Assembly (NCBI RefSeq): GCF_003725735.1
Contig: NZ_RJTM01000034.1
Span: 1-53,052 of the forward strand
Reading direction: 5' to 3'
Length of the DNA stretch: 53,052 bases
Source of the DNA: Sinomicrobium pectinilyticum
GTDB taxonomy: Bacteria; Bacteroidota; Bacteroidia; Flavobacteriales; Flavobacteriaceae
Shown piece after piece: positions 26,162 to 33,649 of this stretch; position 1 is the stretch's first letter; each line of letters opens with the position of its first letter. The notes beneath the pieces were generated by a model. The model worked only from the letters and a program-made list of their open reading frames with translations, did not search any database and was not told the origin of the DNA. A program made the translations under genes and the position numbers.

Positions 26162-26443
26162 TGTCCCCTATTATATTCAGTATCGTAAGTAGTTTGCACA
26201 CCTATTGCCTTGGAGTGGCGTACTACTATATAATGCTACTATTTTTGTTATCGTAAAAGCTACATTCCAATACCGGAACATACCTGGGTATCAGTTTTAA
26301 CAATTTGGGGAATATTGAGGGGGCGGGGTGCTCTTTAAGATTGTTTAAATGGTGTAAACCTAATTCAAAGTTAACAATTAATTTAACACTATACTTACAA
26401 TATATCGAAAATTAGCTGTTATATGGCCGTACATACTTCGACT

Positions 26444-28120
26444 TTATTCCTCTGCTCTTGTATGTTTTTCCTTGTTTAACTCGTCTATGAAAACGGTGGG
26501 CGATACACCGGTACGGTGCTTAAAGGCATCGACAAAACGCTGTGTGCTGCTAAAGCCCACTTCCCCTGCCAGGGCCTTATTGGTGTAATTTCTATAAAGT
26601 TTTTTATCTTTCAACAATTGTATTATATGCTCTATTTTTAAATCATTGATATATTCCACTACTCCCTTTTGCTTATAGTGTGCTATTATTTTGGACAGGT
26701 ACCTGTTATTTGCATTAAAGGAGGCGGCAAGTTTAACCAGGGTCAGGTTTTCTTCGATATACCCATTTTCATCTTCAAATTTTTGAAGCTGCTTTAGTAT
26801 CGTATCCACGGTACCCGGGTTGATGTTTAACTTCCCGGGCTTTGCAGGTTTCTTTTTGGGGGTGGGTTGATCCGAGTTGATTTCCTGCATAAGTTTGGCA
26901 AATTTCTTCCGGTTCCGGTGGCGCTGGAATATGGCAAACATGATAAAAAGCAATAGCACAATTCCTGCCAAGATCAGTATAATATCCTTTTGTTTCCCCT
27001 TGACAAGCAATTGTTCTATCTCGGTTTGTTTCTGCATCAATTGCCGGGTCCTGTATTCCTTATAGATTTTTCCCGACAGATATTTATAGGTGGTACTTAA
27101 TACATTATCTACCTTTAGTAGTTGCTTGATGTAATACAGTTCGGCCTTGGCGTTCTGTTTGGCATTGTAATAATTGATAAGCAATTCGTAATTTTCCCTC
27201 AGGCCCGGACGGGTATATTCCTTTTCTTCAAAAATCTCATCTACTTTTATCAGGTAAGGCAAGGCCTTTTCCTTTTCACGCATAGCCCAATAACTGCGGC
27301 CCAGATAAAAATACGCTACCGCTTCATTGGCAAAGTCCTGACGGTTCTCAATAAAAGGCAGTGCTTTATTTATGGTCTGTATGGCCAGGGCGTAATTTTG
27401 CCGGTGATAGTGGTTGATGCCCTCAGAATGGGTAAAATAAGCATCCATGCTGTGATTGTCCAGACGTTCGGCCTCGGCCAGCCCCAGTGTATTGGTCTCG
27501 GAGCATAGGCCAAAATTACCCATACGGTTATAACAGAGCCCCAGGGAATGTAAAGTGTTCAGGTAGGCCCTCCCATCGGCAGTTTTAAAGTAGGATATGC
27601 ATTCCCGGAACAACGTAATGGCCTCTTCGTAATACCCAATATAGTACTTTACATGGCCTATCATATACTTTACCTTATGCTTCAGATAGGTATCCTTGGT
27701 ATTTTTTATATAGTCGTAGGCAATAATATAATGGTCCAGGGCCCTTTCATTTTCTTTATTCCCATAAAAAACAATACCCCGGGTTAAATAGGCAGACCCT
27801 ATTAAAGCCGAATCTCCCGATTTTCTGGAAGCATAAATCATGCTGTCCGAATAGGTCAGCCGCAGTTCTCTTTCGGAATGGTGCAGATAGTTTTTATACC
27901 CGTTTACAATCTCTTCCCAGTTTTTTTCCTCCAGGGCCTTTTGCAAAAAGCCCTGGAGATAAATGGCTTGCAACGCAGTATCGCTTTCGCCCTTTATCTT
28001 ATTGAAAAGTTCGTCATAGCTCTTGTTCAGGATGCTATCCGGAACATTTTCGGGCGATGGTTGGGAAAACATCGGCACTATGGAAAGAGCAAATAGGACT
28101 ATATAGATCTTTAAAAACAT
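26444..28120 (-). CDS. TPR-containing AraC-family regulator with membrane helix
   Basis: A 558-residue protein of the Flavobacterial TPR-TM-HTH type: signal peptide or anchor at 1-19, several TPR repeats between 40 and 340 (YLTRGIVFYGNKENERALDHY, YLNTLHSLGLCYNRMGNFGL), a coiled coil, a membrane helix at about 377-398 and a C-terminal AraC DNA-binding domain (LAGEVGFSSTQRFVDAFKHRTGVSPTVF). The TPR part would lie outside the cytoplasm and sense a peptide or partner, with DNA binding on the inner face. It is divergent from a lipoprotein gene whose promoter carries two tandem operator-like sites, the likely target. Confidence 0.88.
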   Translation of the reverse strand: MFLKIYIVLFALSIVPMFSQPSPENVPDSILNKSYDELFNKIKGESDTALQAIYLQGFLQKALEEKNWEEIVNGYKNYLHHSERELRLTYSDSMIYASRKSGDSALIGSAYLTRGIVFYGNKENERALDHYIIAYDYIKNTKDTYLKHKVKYMIGHVKYYIGYYEEAITLFRECISYFKTADGRAYLNTLHSLGLCYNRMGNFGLCSETNTLGLAEAERLDNHSMDAYFTHSEGINHYHRQNYALAIQTINKALPFIENRQDFANEAVAYFYLGRSYWAMREKEKALPYLIKVDEIFEEKEYTRPGLRENYELLINYYNAKQNAKAELYYIKQLLKVDNVLSTTYKYLSGKIYKEYRTRQLMQKQTEIEQLLVKGKQKDIILILAGIVLLLFIMFAIFQRHRNRKKFAKLMQEINSDQPTPKKKPAKPGKLNINPGTVDTILKQLQKFEDENGYIEENLTLVKLAASFNANNRYLSKIIAHYKQKGVVEYINDLKIEHIIQLLKDKKLYRNYTNKALAGEVGFSSTQRFVDAFKHRTGVSPTVFIDELNKEKHTRAEE

Positions 28121-28237
28121 AGTACGGAACAGGTTGGTTGGTTATTCAATGCAGGGGAATGCATTTTTATTTGGTTGGCATGTGGCAAGCGGGTGCTATG
28201 CCAACAAACAACATACACCACAATATGCGGGGCTGTT

Positions 28238-28245
28238 CAAATTTA
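28238..28245 (-). promoter_or_regulatory. possible -7 box TAAATTTG
   Basis: On the minus strand TAAATTTG matches TAnnTTTG and lies about 118 bases before the TPR-AraC start codon. The -33 element is weak. Confidence 0.35.
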
Positions 28246-28293
28246 GCACAAAGAACATAAAAGAGGGGTGTTTTTAACATAAAAAGCAGTTTG

Positions 28294-28337
28294 GATTTTC
28301 CGAAAATCCATATATGATTTTCCGAAAACCCATACTA
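28294..28337. promoter_or_regulatory. tandem 22-base operator-like repeat
   Basis: The motif GATTTTCCGAAAA starts at 28294 and again at 28316, giving two 22-base direct repeats. The first lies in a perfect palindrome GGATTTTC-C-GAAAATCC (28293-28309). The pair sits directly upstream of a promoter for the lipoprotein gene, two helical turns apart, as expected for an AraC-family activator. Confidence 0.6.
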
Positions 28338-28342
28338 GTGGC

Positions 28343-28374
28343 CTTGCGGAGAGCAGAACATCGCCATAGCTTTG
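28343..28374 (+). promoter_or_regulatory. Bacteroidetes-type promoter of the lipoprotein gene
   Basis: CTTG (28343-28346) and TAGCTTTG (28367-28374) are separated by 20 bases, matching the TTTG-N19-21-TAnnTTTG consensus. The start of transcription would be near 28381, about 80 bases before the lipoprotein ATG. Confidence 0.6.
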
Positions 28375-28462
28375 TCCGTGGATTCCATAAGTATAGTTCT
28401 ACTTACCCGGGTGAAATGAACTGATGAAAATAAGTAATCAGAACATTAACACATCTACAATC

Positions 28463-29119
28463 ATGAGAATTCTAATATGCCTAGTTGGTATTACATGGAT
28501 AGCTATATCCTGTAACACGGAAAATGACCTTGACTATAACAACAATAGTATAGAAAAAGAACAAACCACGCCAGGGGAAAACAGCAATACTTCCTATCTG
28601 GTCGGTAGGATATACCGGGAAATACTGGACCGACATTCCGAACATGATACCGAACCATCGAACATCGAAGAGGTGAACAAGGAAGTTCAGGCCCTGATGC
28701 AACGCTATAAGCTCAATGAGGCCGGAAGTACGTATACATCCTACAAAGAGGTCACTAAGTCCAACAGTACGCTGGATTCCATTTTGGCAAACGCTCCCCT
28801 TTCACCTCCGGCAAAGCAAAGCTTTACGGACTTTATTTATACGCTGGTTGATAGCACCTTCCAAAATCACGGAGCATGGGAGGCCTTTATCCTATCCTAT
28901 GAAAATGAGGTTACCCAACAATTGGAATGGCCGGAAGCAGACCGGGATACGATCCTTACTGCCACTTCCCTGATCCGGGAGACCGGAAATATACTCCGTG
29001 GCGGACGGGAGGACGAAGACTGGGATATCGCCATAGGAAATATAGTTATGATTCTTATAGGTGTATTTGAGAGTACCCAAGCCGCTATTGTCAATGCCCT
29101 GATGTACACCCTCAATTGA
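28463..29119 (+). CDS. lipoprotein of unknown function
   Basis: A lipoprotein of 218 residues from the ATG at 28463, which I prefer over the in-frame ATG at 28424 because it gives a compact signal MRILICLVGITWIAISC with a lipobox cysteine. The mature part is acidic and helical (EEVNKEVQALMQRYKLNE, PAKQSFTDFIYTLVDS) and ends in a hydrophobic segment. No family is recognised. It is 7 bases upstream of a small membrane protein gene and probably regulated by the divergent TPR-AraC protein. Confidence 0.7.
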   Translation: MRILICLVGITWIAISCNTENDLDYNNNSIEKEQTTPGENSNTSYLVGRIYREILDRHSEHDTEPSNIEEVNKEVQALMQRYKLNEAGSTYTSYKEVTKSNSTLDSILANAPLSPPAKQSFTDFIYTLVDSTFQNHGAWEAFILSYENEVTQQLEWPEADRDTILTATSLIRETGNILRGGREDEDWDIAIGNIVMILIGVFESTQAAIVNALMYTLN

Positions 29120-29126
29120 CCATCCG

Positions 29127-29381
29127 ATGAAGACCACTCCCCGATTGAGATACAAATTGGTCATTGCACTCCTGGTCTTATTGATCTGCCTTAACCTGAC
29201 AGGGCTATATTTTATATATGAATTGTATACCTATGATGAAATATTGGCCTATATGCCCGATAATTCAATCCGGAGTGATTCCCCGAGAAGCCTTGCCATA
29301 CTACTGTACATTACCATCCTGACCAATATACTTTATATATACATCAACTTGATGGCAAGGCTTTTTACCCCAGCCAATTAA
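29127..29381 (+). CDS. small two-helix membrane protein
   Basis: An 84-residue protein with predicted membrane helices at about residues 9-31 and 54-78 and an acidic loop between. The gene is 7 bases after the lipoprotein gene, so they form an operon and may form an envelope complex. No family is recognised. Confidence 0.65.
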   Translation: MKTTPRLRYKLVIALLVLLICLNLTGLYFIYELYTYDEILAYMPDNSIRSDSPRSLAILLYITILTNILYIYINLMARLFTPAN

Positions 29382-29421
29382 ATTCTTACCACGCCCCGGC
29401 CCCAACCATAATAGCCTATTT

Positions 29422-30294
29422 ATGAACCGTGAACCCCAAAACGCTTATGTTATAGATTTTATAACGGGTTCCAAGCACAGTAAAACATTGGATTCTCTTT
29501 TGGAAGTCAATGGTTTTACGGCTATAATTGTAAATACGGGCTATATGAGTATGGCATTTAAGGAAATTCAAGTTCAGGTAAACACCAAAGATTTGTTCAT
29601 TGTGACCGGGCCACCGGACAATTGGGCGCATATATTAAGCGAACAGTGTGAAATATGGGTATTCTCTTTTGACCCATCGTATTTTTACGGGCCATATTTG
29701 GAAAAGAATGCCTCCGCTTTTTTGGTTTTTCTAATTTCCCTCAGATATTCAAAACTAACCTTGACATCCCAGGACTTCAGTATGCTGGTACAATGGTTCA
29801 TGTTACTGTACAGTAAAAGAGCCAAATCCGTGTCCCAGGTATATGAGCATAAAATTGTACTTCGGGAAATCCAAATACTCTTGCGGGAACTAGGGAAGAT
29901 ATATTTTAATTATACACCGGAGGTCATAGTGGGGCACCCACATAGGTATACGATCGCTTTTCAGTTTTTACGGCAGTTGGAATTACATTTCAGGGAACAG
30001 CATGGAGTACAGTTTTACGCGGATTCACTTTATTTGAGCGCCGACCACTTATCGAGGGTCGTGAAGAAAGTAACCCGAAAAACCGCAAAACAATGTATTG
30101 AGGAAAAAATAATGAACACCGCAAAAGCACTCTTATTGGAAAATAAGGCCATTGCCGTAATAAGTACATCTTTGGGGTTTAAAACAACTTCCCATTTTTG
30201 TTATTTTTTTAAAAAACATACCTCTTATACCACATCCTCTTTTCGAAAATTTGGCCATAAGATAAATTTAGGAAAAGTAATCCGTGAAAAATAA
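29422..30294 (+). CDS. AraC-family transcriptional regulator
   Basis: A 290-residue protein. The N-terminal 160 residues look like an AraC cupin-type sensor (FKEIQVQVNTKDLFIVTGPP). The C-terminal 100 residues carry the AraC DNA-binding pattern: YADSLYLSADHLSRVVKKVTRKTAKQCIEEKIM, ALLLENKAIAVISTSLGFKTTSHFCYFFKKHTSYTTSSFRK. The second recognition region is less canonical than usual. It lies just upstream of rteC in the same direction, so it may feed signals into control of the conjugative element. Confidence 0.85.
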   Translation: MNREPQNAYVIDFITGSKHSKTLDSLLEVNGFTAIIVNTGYMSMAFKEIQVQVNTKDLFIVTGPPDNWAHILSEQCEIWVFSFDPSYFYGPYLEKNASAFLVFLISLRYSKLTLTSQDFSMLVQWFMLLYSKRAKSVSQVYEHKIVLREIQILLRELGKIYFNYTPEVIVGHPHRYTIAFQFLRQLELHFREQHGVQFYADSLYLSADHLSRVVKKVTRKTAKQCIEEKIMNTAKALLLENKAIAVISTSLGFKTTSHFCYFFKKHTSYTTSSFRKFGHKINLGKVIREK

Positions 30295-30361
30295 TATGGA
30301 CAGATGATAGCGGCTTGTGAAAAATTTGGGAACCTGTTTACTTTCCTTAAAAGTAATTTTA

Positions 30362-31207
30362 ATGAAGATTTATAAAGAAATATTACAAAGGCTGGACGAT
30401 GACTTAGATACACTTGAGACGGAAACAAAAGATATACTCGAAAAAACAGAAAAGGGAATAAAATTATCCCGGAAGGCACTGAGAAACATGAGAGACCAGG
30501 TAATAACCAATGGATTTGAATCTTCCCGGAATGAGATCATATTTTTCAAGAAAATCAAGCCCAGGCTATGCAGTAAATTGATCTATTGTGCCAAACTCTT
30601 TAACATTGAAAGCAAGAGGCCCAGGGGCAGCAACAAATCGCAGATAAAATACTTAAATAACCATATTCACAAGCTTCAGGATTATTTTAATGACAATCTC
30701 GAATTTTTCCACTACTACCGCAGGAATGCCACTGCTTTTGACGAACATTACTTTTTAAGGGAAAAAATGGATATCCGTTTGCGGATGGAAACTTATTATT
30801 GTCTTACCGATGAGCAGTTTTCAACCTGTCACGATAGTACCGTGGCCACCATCATGGCCTACGATATGTTAATCGTGTATTTAAAAAAGGAAATAGAAAA
30901 AATTGAAAATAACAACCCTACCGATTCTTTTTTCCAATCCAACATAAAGCCTACAAGACTCTTCTGGACGGCCAATAAAACAGATTTGGTAGAACTTATC
31001 TATGCCCTGCACAGCTGCAGGGCAATCAATAGCGGAACGGCGGATATTAAAGAAATGGCCGCTATTTCCGAGCAAATATTCAATATCGAATTAGGGGATT
31101 ATTACCATACCTTTCTGGAGATCCGCTCCCGGAAAATCAATCCAACAAAATTTATAGACAATCTAAAGGATTCCCTGCTCCAAAAGATGCAGGACCTGGA
31201 TGAATAA
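30362..31207 (+). CDS. rteC: RteC-type regulator of conjugative element excision
   Basis: A 281-residue protein similar to RteC of Bacteroides CTnDOT-like elements, with MKIYKEILQRLDDDLDTLE at the start, FHYYRRNATAFDEHYF near residues 115-130 and a C-terminal wHTH region with WTANKTDLVELIYALHSCRAINSGTADIKEM. In CTnDOT RteC binds inverted repeats upstream of the xis2c promoter and turns on the excision genes. The start at 30362 is preferred over the ATG at 30317 because the RteC-type sequence begins there. Downstream, the inverted repeats at 31213-31234 and then the Xis-like gene reproduce the CTnDOT order. Confidence 0.88.
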   Translation: MKIYKEILQRLDDDLDTLETETKDILEKTEKGIKLSRKALRNMRDQVITNGFESSRNEIIFFKKIKPRLCSKLIYCAKLFNIESKRPRGSNKSQIKYLNNHIHKLQDYFNDNLEFFHYYRRNATAFDEHYFLREKMDIRLRMETYYCLTDEQFSTCHDSTVATIMAYDMLIVYLKKEIEKIENNNPTDSFFQSNIKPTRLFWTANKTDLVELIYALHSCRAINSGTADIKEMAAISEQIFNIELGDYYHTFLEIRSRKINPTKFIDNLKDSLLQKMQDLDE

Positions 31208-31210
31208 AAA

Positions 31211-31236
31211 CACCCAAGTTGGGTACAACTTGGGAA
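31211..31236. promoter_or_regulatory. candidate RteC operator, copy 1
   Basis: CCCAAGTT (31213-31220) and AACTTGGG (31227-31234) form a perfect inverted repeat around six bases. The whole 26-base unit recurs in direct orientation at 31349-31374. It lies just after the rteC stop and before the Xis-like gene. No T-run follows, so a terminator is less likely. Confidence 0.55.
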
Positions 31237-31348
31237 TGCAACGAAAATAAAAACATACCATATAATTTGGGTGTTTTTGATATGCTCCCGTGTTGATTAC
31301 TTTGTTAAAGCAAATCAATATAAACCATTGAAAATTAACAACTAAAAT

Positions 31349-31374
31349 CACCCAACTTGGGGACACCTTGTGAA
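31349..31374. promoter_or_regulatory. candidate RteC operator, copy 2
   Basis: Matches copy 1 at 22 of 26 positions by eye (CACCCAA-x-TTGGG-x-ACA-x-CTTG-x-GAA). The inverted symmetry is weaker. It starts 138 bases after the start of copy 1. Confidence 0.5.
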
Positions 31375-31425
31375 AAATGTCCAGTAATCATTTCCAGTTT
31401 TGTAAAACGAAAGTCAAATCAGAAG

Positions 31426-31463
31426 GAGGCCATCAAATTAGGTGACAGTAAAGCGATGGCCTC
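31426..31463 (+). terminator. terminator or attenuator before the Xis-like gene
   Basis: GAGGCCATC (31426-31434) pairs with GATGGCCTC (31455-31463), nine perfect pairs, followed directly by TTTTATT. It lies only 22 bases before the Xis-like ATG, so any transcript from the rteC side would meet it first. Confidence 0.65.
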
Positions 31464-31484
31464 TTTTATTAAAATTGTTTTACT

Positions 31485-31763
31485 ATGGGAGCAACCATCA
31501 TTACTACAGAAGACCTCCGGGAATTCAAACTGGAACTACTCGATGACATCAAGGAACTACTTCAAAATCAAAACGGCCACCCCACTAAAAAATGGCTAAA
31601 GTCCAATGAGGTAAGGAACCTTCTGGGAATATCCCCGGGAACACTCCAAAACCTGCGTATCAACGGTACCATTCCCTACACCAAGGTGGGCGGTGTGCTG
31701 TATTATGATTACAGCGAGATTATGGGGGTTTTGGAGAAGAACAGGGTGCCAAATAAGTTCTGA
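31485..31763 (+). CDS. helix-turn-helix Xis-like protein
   Basis: A 92-residue protein with an N-terminal helix (LREFKLELLDDIKELL) and a MerR/excisionase-type helix-turn-helix at about residues 36-85: WLKSNEVRNLLGISPGTLQNLRINGTIPYTKVGGVLYYDYSEI. Proteins of this form act as excisionases or control factors in Bacteroidetes conjugative elements. The next gene starts 2 bases after its stop. Upstream lie two operator-like repeats and a terminator. Confidence 0.85.
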   Translation: MGATIITTEDLREFKLELLDDIKELLQNQNGHPTKKWLKSNEVRNLLGISPGTLQNLRINGTIPYTKVGGVLYYDYSEIMGVLEKNRVPNKF

Positions 31764-31765
31764 AA

Positions 31766-32305
31766 TTGGAGGATACCAACTATATCAAGCACCTGAACGG
31801 GGTGTTCAGCCAGTTTTCCAAGGACAGCCGTTTAAATCCCACGCATATCAGCTTATATATCGCATTGTTCCAACTGTGGAATACCAATTTCTTTAAAGAG
31901 GAATTCTATATCAACCGCGATGAAGTGATGCAATACGCCAAGATCGGTTCCAAGTCCACTTACCACCGCTGTATCAAAGAACTGAACCATTGGAACTACC
32001 TATTGTACATACCCTCGCACAATCCCTTTAAAGGGAGCAAGATCAAGATGTTCGATTTTGGGACAAGTACTGGACAAGTGGTGTACCAAAGCCATACCAA
32101 TATCGGGACAAGCAATGGACAAGCAGTGGTACCTATAAACAAACATATACAAACTATAGAAAACCATAAAAACAACAACAAACCGCAAAATTTTAAAAAT
32201 TCAAATAATCAACGCTCGAAAAACAACCATAAACACAGCACCAGTGTCCCATATCAGGACAACCTGAGAACCAGTACGGATAAAAACTACAACGAACCCC
32301 TATGA
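31766..32305 (+). CDS. ICE-associated wHTH protein
   Basis: A 179-residue protein read from a TTG start two bases after the Xis-like stop; no ATG is available until far inside the conserved part. Residues 1-95 look like a winged-helix DNA-binding domain (LNPTHISLYIALFQLWNTNFF, INRDEVMQYAKIGSKSTYHRCIKELNHWNYLLYI) of the replication/regulator type found in conjugative transposons. The C-terminus (about 130-179) is rich in Asn, Lys and His and is likely disordered. Its stop overlaps the ATPase start by four bases. Confidence 0.75.
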   Translation: MEDTNYIKHLNGVFSQFSKDSRLNPTHISLYIALFQLWNTNFFKEEFYINRDEVMQYAKIGSKSTYHRCIKELNHWNYLLYIPSHNPFKGSKIKMFDFGTSTGQVVYQSHTNIGTSNGQAVVPINKHIQTIENHKNNNKPQNFKNSNNQRSKNNHKHSTSVPYQDNLRTSTDKNYNEPL

Positions 32306-32970
32306 CTCACAAAACCCCACATATCATTACCGAAGGAGGTGTACAGTACCATCTCGGGGAGTTCAGGAATAATGAAATCCAGTACGATTTTGAAAAGATG
32401 CTCATCTACCTGGATGCAAAGGGGAAATTGTTGTTTGGAGAGAAGTTTAAGATCCACAGGGAAGACCGGCCCATCCTATACAGGCTTTGCTCCTATTTCA
32501 TCAAGGATCAAAAACGATGTGAAAAGTTCGGCATTGATGTCGATAAGGGGATTCTGCTTTCCGGTCCCGTGGGGTGCGGTAAAACCAGTCTGATGAAACT
32601 ATTGCGCTATATAGTCCCGCACCAGCGCCCTTACGAAATGGTTCCCTGCCGAAATATTACCTTTAGTTTTAACCATCTTGGATATAAGACCATTGAAGAG
32701 TTCGGGAATACCAGTTTCTTCTGTTTTGATGATCTCGGTGTGGAACCTCCCGGAAGGTTCTACGGGAAAGACTGCAATGTCATGGGGGAAGTCCTTTTGT
32801 CAAGATATGATTTGTATTTGAATACTAAACGCAAGATCAAAACCCACGCCACCACTAACCTGAATGCCCGGGAACTGGAAGAACGCTACGGCAACCGGGT
32901 ACGGAGCCGGATGCGGGAATTGTTTAACCTGGTAGCCTTTGATAAACAGAGTAAGGACAAACGGGTATGA
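32302..32970 (+). CDS. DnaC/IstB-like AAA+ ATPase
   Basis: A 222-residue ATPase: Walker A GPVGCGKTS near residues 89-97, Walker B FFCFDDLG, sensor THATTNLNARELEERYGNRVRSRM with an arginine finger. It resembles DnaC-type helicase loaders and IstB. In a mobile element it may load host replicative helicase on element DNA during transfer or establishment. It overlaps the wHTH gene before it and the methylase-like gene after it by four bases each, so the three proteins are made together. Confidence 0.85.
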   Translation: MTHKTPHIITEGGVQYHLGEFRNNEIQYDFEKMLIYLDAKGKLLFGEKFKIHREDRPILYRLCSYFIKDQKRCEKFGIDVDKGILLSGPVGCGKTSLMKLLRYIVPHQRPYEMVPCRNITFSFNHLGYKTIEEFGNTSFFCFDDLGVEPPGRFYGKDCNVMGEVLLSRYDLYLNTKRKIKTHATTNLNARELEERYGNRVRSRMRELFNLVAFDKQSKDKRV

Positions 32971-33467
32971 TAGGTTCAGGGGACATATTGTATTCCAAAG
33001 GGAAAAATGATGAGTGCTATACCCCTGCTTATGGTGTCCGGCCTATCCTGGAATACATTCCTCCCGGAAAAATCATCTGGTGCCCTTTCGATACTGAAAA
33101 CAGTTGGTTTGTCCGGTTAATATCCCGTCAAAACCCGGTAATCCATTCCCATATTGTAGATGGGAAAGATTTTTATACCTACGAACCCGAACAATGGGAT
33201 ATCATTATCTCCAATCCTCCCTTTACCAACAAACGTTTGATCTTTGAACGCGCCCTTCTTTTTCACAAACCTTTCGCCCTCCTGATGACAAATACTTGGC
33301 TCAACGATGCCGCACCCAAACGGCTATTTATGGATAGGGATTTGCAGTTACTGATGTTTGACAAAAGGATAGCATTTGATAACCGGAACAAAATCACTTT
33401 TAGCAGTAGCTACTATTGTTGGGACTTTTTGCCGAAGCAGATTGTTATGAAGGGGTTGGATAAATAG
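32967..33467 (+). CDS. DNA N6-adenine methyltransferase-like protein
   Basis: A 166-residue protein with the catalytic NPPF motif (IIISNPPFTNKRL, around residues 75-85) of N6-adenine methylases. An upstream segment ECYTPAYGVRPILEYIPPGKIIWCPFD is the usual opening of phage/ICE-type small methylases. A classic FxGxG SAM motif is not obvious, so activity is uncertain. Co-translated with the ATPase. It might protect the element from restriction. Confidence 0.75.
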   Translation: MIGSGDILYSKGKNDECYTPAYGVRPILEYIPPGKIIWCPFDTENSWFVRLISRQNPVIHSHIVDGKDFYTYEPEQWDIIISNPPFTNKRLIFERALLFHKPFALLMTNTWLNDAAPKRLFMDRDLQLLMFDKRIAFDNRNKITFSSSYYCWDFLPKQIVMKGLDK

Positions 33468-33649
33468 AAAATTGAGAAACAACCCTTATTAGTGATAAAT
33501 TTTGCTTTTGAGCTATTTCTAATATTTAATCAAAGTACCGAGGATACGGAACAACGGTGGGAGACCAATTCAAAATACTACCTAATCAATCAATAATGGC
33601 AGAAAAATACTTAAATTGCATTCTGTTTAAAACTAATAAGACCCAATTA

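Noticed and set aside
30317..30361. Longer RteC N-terminus from 30317
   Set aside because: The first 15 residues look unlike RteC starts; the family-like sequence begins at 30362.
31213..31234. Terminator of rteC
   Set aside because: No T-run follows the stem, the unit is duplicated downstream, and a real terminator lies at 31426-31463.
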